A stretch of DNA of 33,870 bases from DSAR01 sp034437315 (lineage in GTDB: Bacteria > Chloroflexota > Anaerolineae > B4-G1). Positions 29,717 through 33,870 of this stretch are shown here, piece after piece. Positions within the stretch are counted from its first letter, which is position 1, and each line of letters opens with the position of its first letter. Made by a program: the position numbers and the translations under genes. Location of the stretch: NCBI GenBank assembly GCA_034437315.1, contig DAOTUC010000306.1:1-33870 (forward strand), read 5' to 3'. The notes below the pieces were generated by a model. It had not been told where the DNA came from. It did not search any database and saw only the letters and a list, made by a program, of their open reading frames with translations.

Positions 29717-31276
29717 ATGACTTATCAAAATCACATCACGGACGATTTGGGCGCGATGATGAACATCCTGCCGGAGGACATTCAGGTCGCCTTGAAGGAC
29801 GTCGGCCGGCGCGATGAACTCCTGGAGGTCATCCTGGATCTCGGACGGGTGCCTACCGCTCGCTACACCGATCGAGAGATTGTGTTGCGGGAGACGGAGG
29901 TCACGCGGGAGGAGGAGGAGTACGTCGTGGCGCGCGTCGGTGAGTTTGACGACGATAACCGGGCCGGCATCGCCCGCACCCTGCACCGCATCGCTGCCAT
30001 CCGCAACCGCCAGGGAGACGTCGTCGGTCTCACCTGCCGGATGGGCCGCGCGGTCTATGGCACCATCACCATCATCCAGGACATCGTCGAGAGCGGCAAG
30101 GGCATCCTTTTGCTGGGCCGGCCGGGCGTCGGCAAGACGACGATGTTGCGGGAGGCGGCCCGCGTGCTGGCGGAAAAGAAGCGCGTCATCATCGTTGACA
30201 CCTCCAACGAGATTGGCGGCGATGGGGACATCCCTCATCCCGCCGTCGGTCGGGCCCGCCGGATGCAGGTGGAGATGCCCTCACTCCAGCACGAGGTGAT
30301 GATCGAGGCGGTAGAAAATCACAATCCGGAGGTGATCATCATCGACGAGATCGGGCGCGAGTTGGAGGCGGAGGCGGCGCGCACCATCGCCGAGCGGGGC
30401 GTCCAACTGATCGGCACCGCCCACGGCAACACGCTGGACAATCTGCTTCTCAATCCCACGTTGTCCGATCTCATCGGCGGCATTGAAAGCGTGACTCTCT
30501 CCGACGAGGAAGCGCGCCGCCGCGGCACCCAGAAGACTATCCTGGAGCGGCGGGCGCCGCCCACTTTCGACGTGTTGATCGAGATCCAGGACCGGCAAAA
30601 ACTGCTCATCCACCACAGTGTGTCCGAATCGGTGGACAGTATGTTGCGCGGCCGGCCTTTGGACGCGGAATTGCGCTATCGGGACACCGAGGGGGAAATT
30701 CAGCAGGAGCAGACCGCCCCCGCCTCGCTTGCTGAACGGGGGAAAAAAAGCCCCTCGCTCCCGTCAGCCCCGACGTCTGCCGCGCGAGAGATACGGAAAG
30801 CGAAGGAACCGCTTCGCATCTTCCCCTACGGTCTCGCCCGCAATCGCCTGAAAAAAGCGGCGGAACAGATGCACGCGCCAGTCTACCTGACGAAGGACCT
30901 GGACAAGGCTGAAATCCTGATCACCACCAAGCGCTTCTATCGCAAGCGCCCCCGCATGATCGTGGATGCGGAACGGCGCGGCATGCCGATCTACGTCCTG
31001 CGGGCCAACACCATCGCACAGATGGAAGCCTGCATCCACGATCTAATCGAAGCCGGCAATGACGGGAATGATGGGCGCGACCCCCTGTTACAAGGCCAAC
31101 GAGAAGCGGAAGAGGCGATTCGACAGGTGTTAAACGGCATGCCCTCGGTGACGCTCTCGCCGCAAAACGCTTACGTGCGCCGCCGGCAGCACGAAATGGC
31201 CCGCGAGGCGGATCTGGCGTCGTCGTCGCGGGGCAAAGAGCCGCATCGCCGCGTGAGTATTTACCGAGAGGGATAA
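29717..31276 (+). CDS. R3H-domain AAA ATPase, SpoIIIAA/Ycf45 family
   Basis: The 519-residue protein has an N-terminal helical region, an ATPase core with Walker A GRPGVGKTT at 134-142 and Walker B VIIIDE at 206-211, and then a variable linker (about 325-370) before a C-terminal part. That part includes RKRPRMIVDAERRGMPIYVL and an R3H-like tail (LSPQNAYVRRRQHEMAREAD, with SSSRGKEPHRRVSIY). R3H domains bind single-stranded nucleic acid. Homologues occur in cyanobacteria and plastids; the role is unknown. GAGGAG lies about 14 bases before the ATG, a wide spacing. It follows pdxT by 31 bases and precedes tmk by six, so co-transcription is likely. Confidence 0.88.
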   Translation: MTYQNHITDDLGAMMNILPEDIQVALKDVGRRDELLEVILDLGRVPTARYTDREIVLRETEVTREEEEYVVARVGEFDDDNRAGIARTLHRIAAIRNRQGDVVGLTCRMGRAVYGTITIIQDIVESGKGILLLGRPGVGKTTMLREAARVLAEKKRVIIVDTSNEIGGDGDIPHPAVGRARRMQVEMPSLQHEVMIEAVENHNPEVIIIDEIGRELEAEAARTIAERGVQLIGTAHGNTLDNLLLNPTLSDLIGGIESVTLSDEEARRRGTQKTILERRAPPTFDVLIEIQDRQKLLIHHSVSESVDSMLRGRPLDAELRYRDTEGEIQQEQTAPASLAERGKKSPSLPSAPTSAAREIRKAKEPLRIFPYGLARNRLKKAAEQMHAPVYLTKDLDKAEILITTKRFYRKRPRMIVDAERRGMPIYVLRANTIAQMEACIHDLIEAGNDGNDGRDPLLQGQREAEEAIRQVLNGMPSVTLSPQNAYVRRRQHEMAREADLASSSRGKEPHRRVSIYREG

Positions 31277-31282
31277 AACGTC

Positions 31283-31909
31283 GTGTTCATCACCTTCGAG
31301 GGGCCCGATGGGAGCGGCAAGACGACCCAGTTTCACCTGTTGGTTGAGTGGTTAAACGAGGCGGGGTATCTGATTGTCTCAACCCGTGAGCCGGGCGGCC
31401 CCGACATCAGCGAGCAGATTCGCACCGTCCTGCACGATCCGCAGAATACGGCGATGGATGCCCGGACGGAGATATTGCTTTATTCTGCTTCGCGGGCGCA
31501 GCACGTCGCCCAGGTCATTCGTCCGGCGCTGGCCCAGGGAAAAATCGTCATCAGCGACCGCTACGCCGACAGCACCCTGGCCTACCAGGGGTACGGTCGC
31601 CGGCTTGACCTGGAGACGCTCCGCGTGATCACCTATTTTGCTACGGGGGGCCTAACGCCTGATCTCACGCTCTGTTTTGACATCAGCGCCGAGGAGGGCT
31701 TGTCCCGGCGGCGATTGGGCGGCGGGGAATGGAATCGGCTGGATGCGGAGGCTTTGGAATTTCACCAACGGGTGAGGGCCGGTTATCGCGAATTGGTGAA
31801 GCAAGAACCGGAACGGTGGATTGTCATAGACGCCGCCCGCCCGATTGAGGAGATACAGGCCGAAATCAGGGTCACAGTGGGCGAAAAGCTGAATCAGATG
31901 GAAAAATAA
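31283..31909 (+). CDS. tmk: Thymidylate kinase
   Basis: Tmk phosphorylates dTMP to dTDP for DNA synthesis. The 208 residues include P-loop EGPDGSGKTT (6-15), the DRYADSTLAYQGYGR substrate block, and an arginine-rich lid around SRRRLGGG. I chose GTG 31283 with a purine-rich GAGAGGG upstream. It is six bases after the R3H ATPase stop and is closed by a strong bidirectional terminator. Confidence 0.95.
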   Translation: MFITFEGPDGSGKTTQFHLLVEWLNEAGYLIVSTREPGGPDISEQIRTVLHDPQNTAMDARTEILLYSASRAQHVAQVIRPALAQGKIVISDRYADSTLAYQGYGRRLDLETLRVITYFATGGLTPDLTLCFDISAEEGLSRRRLGGGEWNRLDAEALEFHQRVRAGYRELVKQEPERWIVIDAARPIEEIQAEIRVTVGEKLNQMEK

Positions 31910-31950
31910 AGCGTGACCTGTTGCGTTCGATGTCACAGGTCACGCTTTAT
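31906..31950. terminator. Bidirectional terminator, 16-bp perfect stem
   Basis: ATAAAGCGTGACCTGT (31906-31921) and ACAGGTCACGCTTTAT (31935-31950) pair without mismatch around a 13-base loop. The A/T ends give U tracts on both strands, serving tmk and the convergent minus-strand gene. Confidence 0.93.
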
Positions 31951-31957
31951 CTTAGGG

Positions 31958-32359
31958 TTAGAAGTCCATCCCGGGGTCGAAGTCTCCCCCGCCCTCGCCC
32001 ATCAGGTCGGGCATCGATTTTTCAATCGCTTCCGGGTCTTCACCCGCCTCCAGCCGGCCGACGACTTCGTCGAATTCCGGTCCCAGGTCTTCGCCGACCT
32101 CGCTGCTCATCTTGCGCATCCAACGCCCCAGGCTCTTGGGATCGTTTTCGTCGAAGTCGGGCATATTGCTGGGGTCCGCCAAATCATCCATACGGCTCTC
32201 TTCCGAGCGAGCGATGCGCACGCGAGAGACCAGTCGGGTGAGATTGGCGCTCCCACACCGGGGACAGGCCTTTTCGCCCGTTTCGGCGTCCGAAAAAGTG
32301 CGCCAGAACAGCGACACCCGGCGCTTGCAATCTTGACAACGATATTCGTAAATTGGCAT
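31958..32359 (-). CDS. FmdB-family zinc ribbon protein
   Basis: The 133-residue protein begins MPIYEYRCQDC, the FmdB start, with a second pair CPRC, giving a CxxC...CxxC zinc ribbon. The rest is acidic and ends in a Gly/Asp-rich tail. Members are widespread and of uncertain function. I chose the ATG at 32359 because GGAGG lies five bases upstream; the longer frame reads through a promoter region. Confidence 0.88.
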   Translation of the reverse strand: MPIYEYRCQDCKRRVSLFWRTFSDAETGEKACPRCGSANLTRLVSRVRIARSEESRMDDLADPSNMPDFDENDPKSLGRWMRKMSSEVGEDLGPEFDEVVGRLEAGEDPEAIEKSMPDLMGEGGGDFDPGMDF

Positions 32360-32417
32360 ATGATCCTCCTCGTGTTGGTTTATCGGTATATTGGTAGACC
32401 GGTATATTTCTACCGAC

Positions 32418-32445
32418 ATGATACCAATTTGTCGCCATATCGCAA
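32418..32445 (-). promoter_or_regulatory. Candidate promoter of the FmdB gene
   Basis: Read on the minus strand TTGCGA and TATCAT are spaced by 16 bases, ending about 60 bases before the FmdB start. Between lies an ATCGGTATATTGGTAG/CTACCGA repeat region (about 32382-32416) that could be an operator. Confidence 0.5.
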
Positions 32446-32457
32446 GTAGGAGCGTTT

Positions 32458-33078
32458 ATGAAAACTGATTTCCCATACAGCCGTAAACAACCACCTCTTC
32501 TCGTCGTGATATCGGGACAGGCGGGGGTCGGCAAGGATAGCTTGATCAAGCAGATGAAAGCCCGCGACTATCCCATCCACTTCGTCGTCACGGCGACTGA
32601 CCGCGCGTCGCGTCCAGGGGAGGCGCACGGGGTGGATTATTTTTTCCTCAGCACCGAGGAATTTCTCCAGATGGAGCGGGAGGGGGAGCTTCTGGAGCAC
32701 GCCATTGTCTACGGACAACACAAAGGCATCCCCAAGCAACAGGTGCGCGAGGCGATGGCCTCGGGCAAGGACGTGATTATGCGCATTGACGTGCAGGGCG
32801 CGATGACCATTCGCCGCCTCGTCCCGCAATCCGTGCTCGTGTTCCTGATGGCCGAATCGGAGGGGGAACTGGGCCGGAGATTGCGCGGCCGGGGCGACGA
32901 TTCACCCGCCCAGATCGAAAAGCGTCTATCCGTCTCCCGCCAGGAATTGACGCGCCTGCCGGCATTCGATTACGTGGTCTTCAACCGAGATGGGCAGTTG
33001 GACCGCGCCGTGGACGACGTGATCGCTATTATCCGGGCGGAACATTGCCGCGTCGAGCACCGGGTCGTCACGTTATAG
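32458..33078 (+). CDS. gmk: Guanylate kinase (divergent)
   Basis: Guanylate kinase phosphorylates GMP to GDP. The 206-residue protein has the expected order: P-loop SGQAGVGKDS (usual SGPSGVGKxT), the GMP-binding RASRPGEAHGVDYFF, MRIDVQGAM, and LRGRGDDSPAQIEKRL. The Gln-Ala in the P-loop and Asp-Ser after the Lys are unusual. A second, canonical gmk may exist elsewhere in the genome. The ATG has TAGGAG seven bases before it. Confidence 0.85.
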   Translation: MKTDFPYSRKQPPLLVVISGQAGVGKDSLIKQMKARDYPIHFVVTATDRASRPGEAHGVDYFFLSTEEFLQMEREGELLEHAIVYGQHKGIPKQQVREAMASGKDVIMRIDVQGAMTIRRLVPQSVLVFLMAESEGELGRRLRGRGDDSPAQIEKRLSVSRQELTRLPAFDYVVFNRDGQLDRAVDDVIAIIRAEHCRVEHRVVTL

Positions 33079-33103
33079 AGATTGTGTTAGAAAGGCAAAC
33101 GGT

Positions 33104-33526
33104 ATGAGTCGAGTTATCACAACCAGGAGTCCCGGCAAGATACGCCATCAGCATCGTCGCACCATTGCGGAGGCGTTGCGCCGTTTGAGTCAAAAATCTG
33201 AGATTGATCAAGAGACCAAGGATTTGACCGCTTTGATCGTTTTTTGCCTTCAGGGCATGTCGGACACCGTTGACCAGACGATCGAGGCGTGGGAGAAACG
33301 GGACTACTGGCTTAAAGCGGAGCGATTTCGCGAGGAATGGCGCTGGATTGATCCCCTCGCCGACGAGTTGAGCGCAATTATCTTTCAAGGGCAGTGGGAA
33401 GCGTTGCCGGTCGCTCTGGCGCGCATGACGCCCCACTTCTCTGACGTCAAAGTTCGGAAGATGACGCGCAAGCCCTCGCTATGGGCGGGAGCCTTCGATA
33501 AGTTTATGGACGCTTCCGAATCGTAA
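33104..33526 (+). CDS. Small conserved protein, probably phylum-restricted
   Basis: The 140-residue protein has a basic N-terminus (SRVITTRSPGKIRHQHRRTI), a helical middle (KDLTALIVFCLQGM, then AWEKRDYWLKAERF) and a C-terminal VRKMTRKPSLWAGAF. I recall very similar proteins of the same length in Anaerolineae, with no known function. AAAGG precedes the ATG. It follows gmk by 25 bases; the TIR element begins six bases after the stop. Confidence 0.8.
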   Translation: MSRVITTRSPGKIRHQHRRTIAEALRRLSQKSEIDQETKDLTALIVFCLQGMSDTVDQTIEAWEKRDYWLKAERFREEWRWIDPLADELSAIIFQGQWEALPVALARMTPHFSDVKVRKMTRKPSLWAGAFDKFMDASES

Positions 33527-33532
33527 TCAAAA

Positions 33533-33676
33533 GGGTGTGTTTCAAATGTTTTGAGTGCTGTGCGTGCGCTAGGTAGCGGCGCTAGGTAGCGGCGCTAGAT
33601 ATAGCGGCTTCAGCGCGCTTTTACGGCGATAAATCGCCTACTACGAGCTTGGCCCCAAATGAAATGAAACACACCC
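33533..33676. mobile_element. MITE-like element, copy 2, inverted relative to copy 1
   Basis: The ends GGGTGTGTTTCA (33533-33544) and TGAAACACACCC (33665-33676) are perfect and identical to copy 1. The interior is the reverse complement of copy 1 plus a tandem duplication of AGGTAGCGGCGCT. Length 144 bp, against 123 in copy 1. Confidence 0.82.
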
Positions 33677-33683
33677 TAAGCAA

Positions 33684-33712
33684 AAGCCCCGCCGGTCCGA
33701 CCGGCGGGGCTT
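33684..33712 (-). terminator. Terminator downstream of the DUF1015 gene
   Basis: AAGCCCCGCCGGT (33684-33696) and ACCGGCGGGGCTT (33700-33712) form a 13-bp GC-rich stem with a three-base loop. The AAAA flanking it on the left gives a T tract on the minus strand, so it terminates the DUF1015 gene. Confidence 0.85.
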
Positions 33713-33733
33713 GATTGACAAATCAGCTAGAAA

Positions 33734-33870
33734 TTACAGCTGCTCGTCCACACCGATGGGCAACATCACCAGGCCGCTGATGACCTTGGGGTAGAAATCG
33801 GTGGATTTTTGCGGCATCTTCTCCCCCGCCGCCGTGCAGGCTCGCACCTGTTCCATCCGCGTTGGGTTCA
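33734..33870 (-). CDS. DUF1015 family protein, C-terminal end only
   Basis: The last 44 codons are visible, from the right window edge to TAA at 33734-33736. They read NPTRMEQVRACTAAGEKMPQ and then KSTDFYPKVISGLVMLPIG. The GEKMPQKSTDFYPK block with SGLV is the C-terminal signature I associate with DUF1015 proteins, whose function is unknown. The first two bases of the reverse strand are part of a split codon. Confidence 0.8.
   Translation of the reverse strand, partial: NPTRMEQVRACTAAGEKMPQKSTDFYPKVISGLVMLPIGVDEQL

Noticed and set aside
1..33870. tRNA genes and CRISPR arrays
   Set aside because: No cloverleaf-like GGTTCRANNCC context and no evenly spaced direct repeats with unique spacers were seen by eye; a tRNA scan would settle the first point.

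Overview
The window looks like chromosomal DNA from a GC-rich member of the Chloroflexota, probably an Anaerolineae-like lineage. That placement is an inference: it rests on the gene content and order, on frequent TTG/GTG starts after strong Shine-Dalgarno boxes, on secreted proteins with TPTPT-rich linkers, and on several conserved proteins I associate with that phylum. No tRNA, rRNA, CRISPR array, prophage or complete transposase gene was seen.

Layout. Positions 1-6938 (minus strand) hold a housekeeping series read right to left: an Asp23-family protein, fatty-acid kinase FakA, a multi-hairpin repeat element, a DegV/FakB protein, RecG, CoaD and a small coiled-coil protein. rpmB (plus, 7048-7230) diverges from this series and ends in a strong terminator. 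The minus strand from 9922 to 7411 carries a MobA-like/HAD fusion and rlmN. A divergent promoter pair (9980-10068) then opens a plus-strand envelope glycosylation block: a GT2 glycosyltransferase, a GT-C membrane glycosyltransferase and a very large YfhO-like membrane protein. AmaP follows from its own promoter inside the YfhO gene. A minus-strand secreted protein, scpB and a surface protein with a split DNRLRE domain come next.

Positions 18409-20956 are the most accessory-looking part. A 123-bp mobile-element-like repeat with perfect 12-bp terminal inverted repeats is followed by a tight three-gene unit: a 52-residue helical protein, a P-loop ATPase with a winged-helix-like tail, and a protein with a degenerate NTPase-like domain plus TPR repeats. 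I read this as a compact NTPase/TPR signalling or conflict system, and it is the best candidate for something undescribed.

From 21102 on, housekeeping resumes: a pseudouridine synthase, cytidylate kinase, a PDZ/radical-SAM DUF512 protein, a small conserved protein, a glmS ribozyme and glmS. A MocR-type regulator sits just upstream of pdxS-pdxT, which suggests control of pyridoxal phosphate synthesis. A SpoIIIAA/Ycf45-type R3H ATPase and tmk complete that run and end in a 16-bp bidirectional terminator facing a zinc-ribbon FmdB-family gene. gmk, a small conserved protein, a second inverted copy of the 12-bp-TIR repeat, and the 3' end of a DUF1015 gene close the window.

Two repeat themes cross the window. 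The first is short hairpin or MITE-like elements (4-101, 4705-4873, 18409-18531, 33533-33676, with a relic near 28100). The second is degenerate tandem heptamers at or near gene ends, which in places supply start regions, stop codons or coding sequence.
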